A stretch of DNA of 64,000 bases from Agapetus fuscipes (GCA_951799405.1 OX637345.1:6696001-6760000), one strand, 5' to 3'. Positions 1 to 9,230 are shown, counted from the first letter of the stretch. Numbers and translations are program-made. The notes: generated by a model from the letters alone, not told the origin.

Positions 1-285
1 AATTGCAGGCGAAATTAAAAAAAGTTATTTTCATTTAACTGTCAGTTGACGATTAAACAAATTAATCATGGACGCCATTTAATTTGGTTCCAATTTCAAA
101 TTTGAAAGCCGACCACTGGATCGCTCCAAGTTTGAATTTAATTAAAATGGTTTTTGAATCATTTTGTTGTCTAGACTGGAAATTACACAATTGTACCAAC
201 TGCTAGGAAAAATAGATAGTGTTACCAACATGAAAATATGCTTATTGATTTTCTACCTACCTACATAAATAAATTATGAAAAAAT

Positions 286-535
286 ATGCTGATTTATTTG
301 GTAAGCGCTGTTTATGTATGAATCACACTTTAAGAGCTCTATGCGAGCTTTTTCTTCTTTATAGGAAGGGCCGATTTCAAACAAGACCCGGTAAGGTACT
401 GTGGGTAGAATGGAAAAATAAGCAAAGAGCATATTTCAGTTTTTTTATGTGCTTCGCTTTTAATTTCGCTCATTTAAACTCTCAACCCAATACCTTCCGA
501 TAGCAAGTCCGATGCATTAACCATTACTCTAAATT
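286..535 (-). mobile_element. SINE-T2 copy, degenerate
   Basis: Reads on the plus strand as the T2 reverse complement: GATTTATTTGGTAAGCGCTG, the CACACTTTAAGAGCTCT block, then a decayed tRNA-like head ending near 535. The B box is barely recognisable, so this is an old copy. Confidence 0.6.
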
Positions 536-539
536 CACA

Positions 540-1231
540 TTTACGCAGTTCCTAACAAATCAATAAAAAAATTGACTCAACGAATAATATTGATAAAAAA
601 TAAACATCATTCCCCGAATCCAATTGGCCCGTTTGAATTTCGAATTTTCCTGGTTCAAATATGGAATTCTTTTTTTTCTCTCCGTTTCGTTTCCTTTCCT
701 ATGATTTGTTTTGCCTCGAAAAGCGATTTCACATTAGAATACAAAACTTTTCAAATAAAGAATGGAACACCCCCCCCCCCTTCATGCCTTTCTTTTCTTT
801 CTCTTTGCGGGTAGGTATAAATAAAAAAGGAATAGAAAATATTATTGTTATACGCCGAGCAGGTGCAATATATCATTCGAACGTTGAAGGATTTTTAAAT
901 GTATGGAAGTTGTTTATGTTCTGGAATACATTTTTCGAAATTTGAAATTGGAATGCCTTTTTTTAAAACGAGGAATGTTTTCATTCTAAATTTGAAATTG
1001 TTTAACCTTGTTCATTACAGAGAATTTTCAGTTAAGCTCAGAAGCGAATTTAAACCTTTATTAATACTTTCCTACTATTTTTATACACAACGATTTGAGC
1101 AGAATTAGGGAGTTCCTTTTTTAAGGAAATCCATAAATGATTTCCAAAATCGTTTTTTTTTGTAATCCAAATTTTTTAACCAGAAATATTTTCTCTGCAT
1201 AAAAAAATGAGGATCTGCTCCTTCGATTAAA
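540..1231. other. A+T-rich stretch, no feature recognised
   Basis: Low-complexity A+T-rich sequence with short chance reading frames that lack any recognisable motif. Just beyond it (1232-1250) is a scrap of SINE-T1 body, and CAGGGGCGTGCGCAG at 1269 resembles an hAT terminal repeat, but no partner end was found. Confidence 0.5.
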
Positions 1232-1408
1232 GTGGTTGGCGTAAGGCTGATCTAAGCGGTGAGAATCCAGGGGCGTGCGCAGCATTTCAGCCGTGGACAG
1301 GCAATAATATGGGATTTTTCCGGCTTCTGAAGGAGCAGATATTAATTTATCGGAAAAAACTATGTATTTTGCAAAGTTTTCAAATCACTTCAGATACACT
1401 ACTTATAG

Positions 1409-1663
1409 TTGCAAATATTTATTAACATTTAAGATTCATATTAAATGTATTCCCACAAGCAGATACATATTAGTTCGCGATCACACATATCACATTTGAA
1501 CTTACTCGTGCAACATAAAAACCCAAATCACAAATGAACATAAGCGAGACAACTCTTGCCGACGTTTTGCTGAAACAGGGGTAAAACAAACATTGGCGAA
1601 ATCAACCATTTGTTGTATACGTACTCTATGGGTGGTCAGTCTCATACAAACCAATAAGTTATG
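1409..1663 (-). mobile_element. SINE-S copy
   Basis: Full SINE-S on the minus strand. The tail lies near 1409, ATTAAATGTATTCCCACAAG is at about 1440, CTCTTGCCGACG in the middle, and the 5' end GGTGGTCAGTCTCATAC reaches about 1663. Confidence 0.75.
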
Positions 1664-1739
1664 GAGCTGTAAATATTGGTTCCCTCTTCCAATGCCATCC
1701 CTGTTTCACAAAACGGAGATAAGAGTCATGAGACTTACA

Positions 1740-2286
1740 AGACTTATGTTTTTTTGCTCCTCCGGCAATCAAACCCTCGATATTCCAATTAAGAGTCCGA
1801 AGCGTTGACAACAGACCAGTGAACTGTGTTATCCATTCCAGCTTAATAATGTTTTTTTTGCTCCCCCGAGAATCGAGCCCACGACATTCAAAGAGTTCCA
1901 AGCGTTCACCACTAGACAGCGGACTATTCAAACTATGTAATCTATTCTAGCTCGTTTATGTTTTCTTTTGCTTCGCCGGGAATCAAACCCACGACCTTTC
2001 AATTAAGAGTCCGAAACGTTAACTACTTGACAACAGACCAGTTAACTATGCAATCCATTCCAGCTCGCTTATGTTTTTGTTTCTCCACCGGAATCGAACC
2101 CACGACCTTTCAATTAAGAGTCCTAAGCGTTGACAACAAACCAGTCATCTTGCTATCCATTTTTTCCAACTACTTATTTATTTATTTTTCCGCCGGAAAT
2201 CGAACTCCCGACCATCTAAGAGTTCGAAGCGTTCACCACTTGAAAACAGACCGTTCAACGACGTAATCTATTTCAGTTCGATTCAA
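1740..2286 (-). repeat. Tandem array of five tRNA-like units
   Basis: Five units of about 104-111 bp repeat head to tail on the minus strand. Their inverted B boxes (AATCGAACCCACGAC type) align at 1767, 1871, 1981, 2092 and 2198. Each unit holds a tRNA-like segment related to the SINE-T2 head plus a spacer containing TATGCAATCCATTCCAGCTC. On the minus strand the better units read GACTCTTAATTGAAAGGTCG, which resembles a tRNA-Lys (CUU) anticodon arm, while the D-arm region follows the T2 head. Unit 5 is the most diverged. It could be an expanded SINE head or a decayed tRNA-like gene cluster. Confidence 0.75.
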
Positions 2287-2289
2287 TAA

Positions 2290-2670
2290 TAAGCCGTTTT
2301 TTTGAATGGGTATACCCGACGATGGTCTAAAAACTGACTCGAGCATGGTCTCTAGTCACATCTAATGGTTCGTTTCTGGTCTCCCGCCGCTCTGCAGCCA
2401 GGTGTGACTGATGCCAGTCGAGTCATGACTGGGAGATTCCTGATCGGCCTCGCTCAGCGTGGTATCGTCACAATGAGATATTAAAACCTAGGCTGTACTG
2501 CTGCGCTACCAGACTGTGGTCATCAACAAAATGGTCTGACTAGTCTTCTTTCTCCTTTTCATTCATAGGAATGTCTCTTCGATGCATCTATGCAATCAGA
2601 GTGCCAAAAAGAAGGATTTGATTATCGCTGTTTGGCAATAAAAAAATTTTTTTTGTCCTGTCGTATAAAC
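2290..2670. other. Unassigned sequence of higher GC
   Basis: Moderately GC-rich non-coding segment with several short words around GACTGG and CCAGTC, some in inverted orientation. It matches nothing else I recognise in the window. Confidence 0.4.
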
Positions 2671-2796
2671 AATTAACCCATTTAGAACCTTCTTTATTAT
2701 TAAATTACTTATGCGATAAGGGAAAGCTCAATTGATTTGCATTAAACTGTATACAAAATAATATTTCAAAATGTAATACACAAAACTGTTGATCAA

Positions 2797-3018
2797 TTGT
2801 TCGTGTACAAATTGGTAAACAAAGCAATTGATTGCCCTAGCTTAGTGTCAAATCTCAATTTTATAGTACCAAACAAAACGAGACTTGATACAATTTTTCA
2901 TCTACCTATTCCCAAGACTAATTATAGGATCAATTACTTATTCTACAGAGCATGTAAATTATATAATATCACATTATCTACTTATGTAGAGAATGCATTT
3001 GATATAAATCTTAAATGA
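2797..3018 (+). pseudogene. LINE ORF2 C-terminal fragment (Jockey/CR1-like)
   Basis: A 73-residue tail ending in NAFDINLK. The pattern of a CP-SL--NLNF-VP stretch, a HLPIP-TNY segment and a RACKLYN motif is the extreme C-terminus typical of Jockey/CR1-group reverse transcriptases. The 5' part of the element is absent, consistent with 5' truncation at insertion. The final codons and 3' UTR closely match the 3' end of SINE-S. The start codon is not biological. Confidence 0.65.
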
Positions 3019-3060
3019 TATATATCTTTGCAGCTTCGATTAGATTAGATTAGATTAGTA
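3019..3060 (+). repeat. LINE 3' UTR and (ATTAG)n tail
   Basis: After the stop codon comes TATATCTTTGCAGCTTCGAT and then four ATTAG units. The first part matches the SINE-S terminus; the short tandem tail is what target-primed reverse transcription of this LINE would leave. Confidence 0.75.
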
Positions 3061-3694
3061 GACATATTTAATCTCAGCTTTAATGAATATAGGAATGTGC
3101 TGCTGAAGGAGGAGTTTGAGGGAGAGGTGATTACTACTTAACTTTTTATATTTTCTGTAATAGTCAGTAGAAAACAAAATTATACATTGAACTATATTTA
3201 TATGTATTTTAACGATATTTATCTAAGAAAAGTATTTAGACTCTTTTTACGTCAATTTTAATCTCGATTGTACAAATATGTTGTTTTTTACCAAAAAAAA
3301 AAAAAAGTGTAGCATACAAAACGGGTTTAAATATAATTCCTGTTAAGTTTCACTTTTCACATATTTAAATTTTTTAGAGTTTTTGTATTCACACGGTGAA
3401 AATCCAATAAACCATTTAATAATAAAGAAGGTTCTTAATAGGTTACTTATTTATTTTAACTAAGAAAAACTTGTAATATCGGAATTTTAACAAAAATATA
3501 GGAATTTTTATGGCCCGACAGCGAAAATCATTTCCTCGCTTTTGACAAATGGATTATAATAGTGCTTCCTGAATGGATTAAGTCACAAATGCCGAGGCTC
3601 TCTCTCGTATGAATACCAGAGCCGAACTCCTGATATCCATCAAAAGGTAAAACTTGGTTTATTTCGGCAACATAATGAGAAAGGAGTTAGTATC

Positions 3695-3757
3695 AGACCG
3701 GTCCGTAGTCTAGCGGTAACGCTTCGGACTCGTAAATGGAAGGTCATGGGTTTCGAT
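3695..3757 (+). mobile_element. SINE-T2 tRNA-like head, truncated
   Basis: ACCGGTCCGTAGTCTAGCGG begins the head; the B-box region (GGTCATGGGTTTCGATC) is followed directly by the tail of a SINE-S inserted on the other strand. Confidence 0.75.
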
Positions 3758-4014
3758 CTATAAATCTATAATCTATAATCTAAGTTGCAAGGATATATTC
3801 ATTTAAAGCTCTCAGATGTATGCCCACAAACCAACAAGTGTAGTTCGCGCTTACAAATGCTGAATGTGTACTTACAAATAAAATCCAAACCTCAAATGAA
3901 CATAAGCCCCACAACTTTTGCCGACCTTCCCTGAAACAGGGGTGACATTGGCAAAGTGAACCATTTTTGACAGTATGGGTGGTCAGCCTCATACCAACCT
4001 ATAAGTCAAGGAAT
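3758..4014 (-). mobile_element. SINE-S copy, full length
   Basis: Starts with the inverted tail (ATCTATAATCTATAATC), then CAGATGTATGCCCACAAACC, GAAACAGGGGTGACATTGG, and the 5' end at CCAACCTATAAGTCAAGG. In minus-strand sense it lies directly downstream of the LINE-R1 fragment at 4017-4300. Confidence 0.85.
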
Positions 4015-4016
4015 AT

Positions 4017-4300
4017 GAATAATAAATTACATTTAAATATAAAAAAGAACAAAACCTTACAAAGAAATCTATACAAAAAAAGTCAAAAATTTCCTATGCA
4101 AAAAATGTAGCAAATGAATACACCAACATTAGAAATCAACATTGCAGATTAGCCGCCACTTCTTCGTGTCCTTGCATACTTCTTTCATTTCATCCAGAGT
4201 CATAACCTTTTTCATACAAGTCCTCCTTTTATTATGACTCTGGATATCCCAGTCATTCGCTATTTCAGAGATTTGATCCTTCTCTTACAAAATCATTCCT
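4017..4300 (-). pseudogene. LINE-R1 3' end fragment
   Basis: The minus strand encodes a decayed version of the R1 C-terminus (residues around ESRYPESQ, NKRRTCMKKVMTLDEMKE). An internal deletion joins it to the upstream block that matches 24365-24400. Its 3' UTR (GCAAAAAATGTAGCAAATG) matches that at 22519-22640. SINE-S follows it in the same sense, as at two other loci. Confidence 0.7.
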
Positions 4301-4339
4301 CACCCTGTTCGATCGTTTCGGGAAATTCGGAGCAAAAGA

Positions 4340-4402
4340 ATATACAATTTAGATTTTCAAATATGCTCTTCGCTGGGTTGAAAAATACCTTTACCAAAGA
4401 CC
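4340..4402 (+). mobile_element. SINE-T2 body fragment
   Basis: ATATGCTCTTCGCTGGGTTG and CCTTTACCAAAGACC are the mid-body of SINE-T2. The head and tail are missing. Confidence 0.65.
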
Positions 4403-4579
4403 TCAAGCCCTGTTCTGATAAATTCCTTGCACTTTGGATATCAATCCAAGTCGGAGCGCTTGCGAATTAGCTCCATAGATAAAAAATTACAGTAAAACTT
4501 ATTTTTGGACACGAATCGCTATCACGTCTTCTAAGTTCGTAAGTAATTTAGAAGTAGGTATAGCGCTTCTGGACACCAA

Positions 4580-4652
4580 AGGTCGATAGCTCAGTTGATA
4601 GAATGCTTGCATTCCATGCCGAGAGCAAGGGTTCGATCCCCACCGAAGTATG
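4580..4652 (+). mobile_element. SINE-T1 tRNA-like head
   Basis: GGTCGATAGCTCAGTTGATA (A box) and GGGTTCGATCCCCACCGA (B box) mark the T1 head; the body is absent. Confidence 0.75.
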
Positions 4653-4660
4653 GTAATTAC

Positions 4661-4705
4661 AATATAGGTGGTCAGCCTCTTACCAACCTATAAGTTAAGA
4701 AATAC
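4661..4705 (-). mobile_element. SINE-S 5' end fragment
   Basis: GGTGGTCAGCCTCTTACCAA followed by CCTATAAGTTAAG is the inverted 5' terminus of SINE-S. Confidence 0.6.
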
Positions 4706-4709
4706 AAAT

Positions 4710-5225
4710 TATTATAGATGACCGTTAATAAATTTTACTCACCTGTAAGCAACTAATACCCCAAGTTTTTAAATTAATTTTGATAAAACTTAAATTAACT
4801 AAATGTATATTCCAGGGGTTGATTCGTTAAAGTAGCGAGATTACATTTTCAAAAACAAATCACAAAACAAACAGCACGCCCATAAAAAGGCGTCTGGAGC
4901 AAATAGGGAGGGGACGATAAAAGCATCGAGTCTTTATTCCTCCACATCCCATCAATCGCATATAATCCTCGGAGCATACGCGGTCGCCACGCGGCACAAC
5001 CCTAGTGAGGCTCATTGATGGAATTAGGGGTCGTTTTACTGGTGTTTCGGGAGCTGGGGTAAAACACGACTTGTAGCAGGGTAATTATAAACAAAGGGTG
5101 TTGCGTAATTCATTTTATTGTTGTTTTTTAAATATTGTTAAACATTGTTCAGTTTTTACCAGAATTTAAAACACATTCTACAAAATAACGGCGCTATAGT
5201 TAAGTAGGTAAGTAAAGGCGCTTAG
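4710..5225. other. Unassigned sequence, partly GC-rich
   Basis: The 4870-5090 part is GC-richer than its surroundings (GGTCGCCACGCGGCAC) and has no open frame or known repeat. Confidence 0.4.
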
Positions 5226-5546
5226 TCCGGTCGATAGCTCAGGTGGTAGAGTGCTTGCATTCCATGCCGAAAGCTCGGGTTCGAATCCCACCGAGGGTGT
5301 CAGAAATGATTTCCCGTTTCGGTGTTTATTTCAAACCCCAAAATAAAATACCGGCGAGGTTTACTCAGCCTTCACAAGAAATGAGTACCAGCACTCTCGG
5401 GAGCTGGGAAACCTCCACTTCAACTGAAGTGGTTGGCGTAAGGCCGGCCCCCTTACCTGTAAAAATAAATAGGTTCAACTCGCCACATGCGAACCCTTCG
5501 GGGATAACGCGGCAAGAAGTTACACTATATGTGTAGCTTAGTTGCG
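5226..5546 (+). mobile_element. SINE-T1 reference full-length copy
   Basis: A complete 321-bp T1. The tRNA-like head carries the A-box region TCGATAGCTCAGGTGGTAGA and B box GGGTTCGAATCCCACCGAGG. The body contains ATGATTTCCCGTTTCGGTG, TTTACTCAGCCTTCACAAGA, TGAAGTGGTTGGCGTAAGG and CCTTACCTGTAAAAATAAAT. The 3' end is GTGTAGCTTAGTTGCG followed by a T run. The first 24 bases resemble eukaryotic tRNA-Tyr, so this is a Pol III-type tRNA-derived SINE. Confidence 0.9.
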
Positions 5547-5690
5547 TTTTTTTTTATAGCTTAACTAGTCAAGAAGACAACTTTAACTAGCGTGTTTGAA
5601 ATAAAAGCAACGCTGAATCAAGCCGTGTCCCACCCCCTTGATGAAAGCATCGATCCTGGTTCAGAAAATGATTAATTATCCAGCAAGTTC

Positions 5691-5814
5691 AGTCTATAGT
5701 TCAGTTGATAGAGTGTTTGCATTCCATGCCGAAAGCTCGGGCTCGAATCCCACCGAGGGTGTCAGAAACGTATCCCGTAAACACCCAAATTTTTTTTAAC
5801 AAGGTTTACTCATT
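5691..5814 (+). mobile_element. SINE-T1 copy, 3' truncated
   Basis: Head CTATAGTTCAGTTGATAGAG and B box GGGCTCGAATCCCACCGAGG are intact; the body is cut in the TTTACTCA block where a SINE-S begins. Confidence 0.75.
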
Positions 5815-6330
5815 CTTTACTTCCTTTACTTATAGGTTGGTATGAGGCTGACCATCCAAGCTGTAAAAAATGGCTCCCTTTACCAATGTCACCTCTATTT
5901 CAGGGAAAGTCGGCTAGAGTCGCAGGGCTTATGTTCATTTGGGATTGGGTTTTTATGTTGTAAGTCCACATGCGGCATGTGTAAGCGCGTACTTGAACGT
6001 GTCTGCTTATGGGAATGCAATAAATATGAATCATTAATCTAATTTGCAAAGATATATTACATTTAAGATTTATATTAAACGTATTCCCACAAACAGTCAC
6101 GTACAAGTTCACGCTTAAACGTACCGCGCGTGAACCTACAATATAAAACGCAATCTCAAATGAACATAGCCCTGCAACTTTTGCCGACTTCCCTGAAACA
6201 AGTGTGACATTGGCAAAGTGAACCATTTTTTACAGTATGGGTGGTCAGCCTCATACCAACCTATAAGTCAAGGAATTAATAAGTCAATGAATCTTAAATT
6301 TCACATATCTTTGCAACTTAGATTATAGAC
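5815..6330 (+). mobile_element. SINE-S copy interrupted by an inverted SINE-S
   Basis: The 5' part runs from ACTTATAGGTTGGTATGAGG to ATGAATC at 6026-6032. A minus-strand S follows, and the original resumes at ATGAATC (6287-6293) with CATATCTTTGCAACTTAGAT. The repeated ATGAATC is the target-site duplication of the nested copy. Confidence 0.8.
6033..6286 (-). mobile_element. SINE-S nested in SINE-S
   Basis: Full minus-strand S with tail at TAATCTAATTTGCAAAGATA and 5' end at CCAACCTATAAGTCAAGG, flanked by a 7-bp repeat ATGAATC. Together with its host it forms a long tail-to-tail inverted repeat. Confidence 0.8.
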
Positions 6331-6394
6331 CAGTGAAGTAAAACCTTTGATGGACTGTTACGCCATTGTTTATAGTTGGATTAGGCTTAGTCAA

Positions 6395-6465
6395 GGCGGG
6401 GAATCGAACCCCAGATCGCTTTGTCGCAAGCGCACGCGTTCGCCACGCGACCGACCATCGCGATA
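6395..6465 (-). other. tRNA-like sequence
   Basis: On the minus strand a B box GGGGTTCGATTCCCCGCC is preceded at tRNA-like spacing by a D-arm-like GGTCGCGTGGCGAACGCG. The ends do not pair as an acceptor stem, so a functional tRNA is unlikely; a head of another SINE is more plausible. Confidence 0.4.
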
Positions 6466-6469
6466 TCAT

Positions 6470-7050
6470 TACTAGTAAAGTGTGAAATTGCCACCGCCCC
6501 TTTTAGGTGGTAATGGATGCTCTTTTGAGGCGCCTGCCCACCCGTGAAGGTAGGATTAGGAATGGTGCACCCTAGTGCTAATGTGGATGGCTTTTAGCTA
6601 AACATGGTTAGTGTTTAATTATATAAATATTGACATTAAAAATAAATAATTATATAAATTATAGAATACAATAAAATAAAGGATAGTTTTTTCTTAATTT
6701 CAGTTTTTACCATCTAGCGCGCTTTGGACAATCTAGCCTTGTCATAAATCATAATCAGAAGAATAAGTGAACAAAAAAAATCATTGTATGAAATAGGTTT
6801 TTTAATTTATTTTTTCAACTAAATATTTATATTCACAATGTTGATATGCAAACCATTAAAACTTTAAAATAAAATTAAGTTTGGCAAATAATTGTAGCAT
6901 TCTTTCGCGGAAAGTATTTTCAAGGCTGGTTGTCAAAGACATGCGGTACTTTCAGTCGGAGCAAAACTGCGAATAGCTCATGGTTTAACTCGAAATAATT
7001 ACAAAAAAAGATGTGTCACTTAACCTCGATCATTTGATTTGTATTGTACA
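6470..7050. other. No feature recognised
   Basis: A short GC-richer part (6490-6600, GGTGGTAATGGATGCTC) may be body sequence of the SINE whose head is at 6395-6465; the rest is A+T-rich without motifs. Confidence 0.35.
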
Positions 7051-7054
7051 TTCT

Positions 7055-7330
7055 AGGGGTGGCCAGTATCTCCACATATGCGTCTTCATCCTTGCACACT
7101 TTTTTCATCTCCTCGACATTCATCACGCATGCTCTTCTCTTTTTCTCACTCTACAGCTTTCAATCATTTGCAATCTCACAAATTTTATCAATCCATTCAT
7201 TCTTCGGTCTTTTATTTTGTTAATCGATCGTCCATTTTTTGCAATGCCCAAACCATCTCATTATACTCCTTTGAACTTTTACTCTCATTTGTCTATACCG
7301 CACTTATTCATCGCACATTCATTACCTTAA
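7055..7330 (-). pseudogene. LINE-R2 3' end fragment, diverged
   Basis: CTAGGGGTGGCCAGTATCTC matches the R2 3' junction; the reverse strand encodes a decayed KRRACVMNVEEMKK-like tail and, further on, parts of the region before the RPRK motif. It has no (GTTACA)n tail. Confidence 0.55.
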
Positions 7331-7376
7331 CATTCAGAGTCATTTCCAATCATATTTATTTAATTTGACCGGAACA

Positions 7377-7618
7377 GTACCCTTAGTACGAGTTGCAAAA
7401 CTTGAGTAATGTAAAGTTTACGGCAATTATTAAAGAGTGATTTCCCCCAAAATCTGCCGTTTTTGTTTGTTTGAACTTGATTTTTTTCATCACTGTAACT
7501 CTTTTACTAAGACCACAAAGTGTAAGAAACAAAAACGGCAGATTTTGGGAGAAATCGCGCTTTAATATTTTTCGTAAACTTTACTTTTCTCAAGTTTTAC
7601 AACTCGTACTAAGGGTAC
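7377..7618. mobile_element. M2 MITE-like inverted-repeat element, copy 1
   Basis: Ends GTACCCTTAGTACGAGTTGC and its complement enclose arms of about 85 bp containing CAAAATCTGCCGTTTTTG. The centre is a short unique loop (CATCACTGTAACTC). A second copy lies at 35850-36071 in inverse orientation. Confidence 0.75.
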
Positions 7619-7918
7619 AGAGAATAAATATTGGATTCGAACTCAGACTTCCCGCTTCAAAATTTAAACGCTTAAATGGATGCACTTTCCACAGGACTAT
7701 CCAAATTTTTGTTTTCATTGAACAATAATGAATTGCAGTGTCTGCAATCCGAGACACCACTAAGCGAAGTGTGCCCTTTGTGGGATGCGAACCGGACACC
7801 CTCGGGTTTCGTGTTAAATCAACCACTGTCATCACTGAGCCGTGGGGTGTAGATGCACAGATAAATGAGATCAAAAGATTGTATATTGCTAAGTCCATGG
7901 GATAATGTGTAATGACTA

Positions 7919-8177
7919 CTCCTTGACTGATAGGTTAGTATGCGGCTGACCACCCATACTGTAAAAAATGGTTCACTTTGCCAATGTCACCCCTGCTTCA
8001 GGGAAGGTCGGCAAGAGTTGCAGGGCTTATGTTCATTTGAGATTGGGTTTTTTATATTGTAGGTCCACATGCAGCATGTGTAAGCGCGAAATTATGCATG
8101 TCTGCTTGTGGGAATGCATTTAATATGAATCTCAAATGATACATATCTTTGCAGCTTAGATTTAGATTTAGATTTAG
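7919..8177 (+). mobile_element. SINE-S reference copy
   Basis: A complete S: 5' CTTGACTGATAGGTTAGTAT, then CTGACCACCCATACTG, GGTTCACTTTGCCAATGTCA, GGGAAGGTCGGCAAGAGTTG, ATGTTCATTTGAGATTGGG, GGAATGCATTTAATATGAAT and CATATCTTTGCAGCTTAGAT, ending in three TTTAGA units. Many copies share the same 5' end, as expected of a SINE rather than randomly truncated LINE copies. The 5' head may be a very decayed tRNA (GTTGGTATGAGGC against a tRNA D-arm), but this is weak. Confidence 0.85.
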
Positions 8178-8247
8178 ACTAAAATATGCTATACGAGAAG
8201 ATTCGAGAGCACACTTGGAATATACAGTATATACTGTAACGAATCTC

Positions 8248-8274
8248 TCTGTGTGTGTGTGTGTGTGTGTGTGT
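8248..8274. repeat. (TG)n microsatellite
   Basis: Uninterrupted run of about 13 TG dinucleotides. Confidence 0.95.
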
Positions 8275-8455
8275 TTTACTCATGTGAGTGTCTGTGTCTC
8301 TAGATGTAGGTGTTTAAATAATTATACTATTTAAAATTATAGTATTTGTTCGATGGTGTGAGCATTCGCTCGAATCTTCTAAATAAGAATATCACTTGAT
8401 GTAACTGTTACTTTTTGCCTGCGTTATCCAAAAAGCGATTGCATGTGGTGATTCA

Positions 8456-8525
8456 GAATCTATTTATTTTTACGGGTGAGGCGGGCCAGCCACACGCTAA
8501 CCACTTCAGTTGAAGTGAGCAGGTC
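8456..8525 (-). mobile_element. SINE-T1 body fragment
   Basis: TATTTATTTTTACGGGTGAG and CCACTTCAGTTGAAGTGAG are inverted T1 body; a SINE-S abuts it. Confidence 0.65.
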
Positions 8526-8529
8526 CGAT

Positions 8530-8718
8530 CCAATCTAATCTAAGTTGCAAAGATATATTGTTAATATTAAATGCATGCCCACAAACAGACACATGTAAGT
8601 TCTCGCTAAAAATACAGCATATGTAATGACAATTCAAGAACCAAACCTCAAATTAACATAAGCCTAGCAACTCTTGCCAACCTTTTCTGCAACAAGGGTG
8701 ACATTGGCAAAGAAAATG
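8530..8718 (-). mobile_element. SINE-S copy, 5' truncated
   Basis: Tail CTAATCTAAGTTGCAAAGAT, then TGCATGCCCACAAACAGAC and AGGGTGACATTGGCAAAG; the 5' head is missing. Confidence 0.75.
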
Positions 8719-8789
8719 CGCATTACTTTTATAATAAACCATGTACAGTGCCATCCCTTTACTATAAAAATAACTTCATAGTAGACTAA

Positions 8790-9230
8790 GGCCCGGTTTT
8801 TTTTATTATATTCAAGTTAAGTAAGATTTAAGTTAACTATTACTTGAACTATTATTCAAAATACTTCAGTTCAAGAGAACTGCAATCGACAATCACCGAA
8901 GTGACAAGCCCCACCCCAAAATCTTGGAAATAATTACAATGCCATTCAAAAGCTCTAAACAAAGGACTGGTTATAAAAATCAAATGCCTAACCTTCATTA
9001 AGCTGGAAAACAATACAAAAAATGTTCAGTTTACAACAATTTTGATGTATCCTTACAATTAAAAAAGAATAGCTGCTGTCAGTGAAGACGACGCCGTCTT
9101 GAAAATCGTTAGTTAACTCACTTAATATTTACTGGCGAAATTCGGTGAGTAAAATATTATGAAAAATTTAACTAAAATTGCATTTTAGTAAAGTTAACTA
9201 CTTTACTATACCTACTTGAAAATACCAGGC
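8790..9230. mobile_element. Candidate MITE with GGCCCGGTTTT-type end
   Basis: AGGCCCGGTTTTTTTTATTA starts the segment and its other end reads inward as GCCTGGTATTTTCAAGTAGG, a loose inverted match. Both sides contain AAGTTAACTA-like words. No target duplication was found, so the call is tentative. Confidence 0.3.

Larger units (their letters stand above)
2674..3445. mobile_element. Segment bounded by 30-bp inverted repeats
   Basis: Positions 2674-2703 and 3416-3445 are inverted copies (core AAGAACCTTCTTTATTATTAA) with about 27 of 30 matches. Between them lie a LINE 3' fragment and A+T-rich sequence. It may be a non-autonomous DNA element carrying a nested LINE, or chance flanking repeats; no clear target duplication was found. 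Confidence 0.45.

Noticed and set aside
1269..1300. CAGGGGCGTGCGCAG as an hAT element end
   Set aside because: No opposite end or 8-bp duplication could be found.
5226..5298. Annotating SINE heads as tRNA genes
   Set aside because: The same head recurs with the same SINE body in dozens of places, and acceptor stems are not paired.
5243..5536. Recurrent MVECLHSMPKARVRIPPRVS-type frames
   Set aside because: Translations of the SINE-T1 head and body on either strand; not genes.
7919..8177. Recurrent frames ending in GNAFNMNLK and similar across the window
   Set aside because: They are translations of SINE-S copies. The resemblance to a LINE C-terminus reflects the shared 3' end, not a protein made by the SINE.
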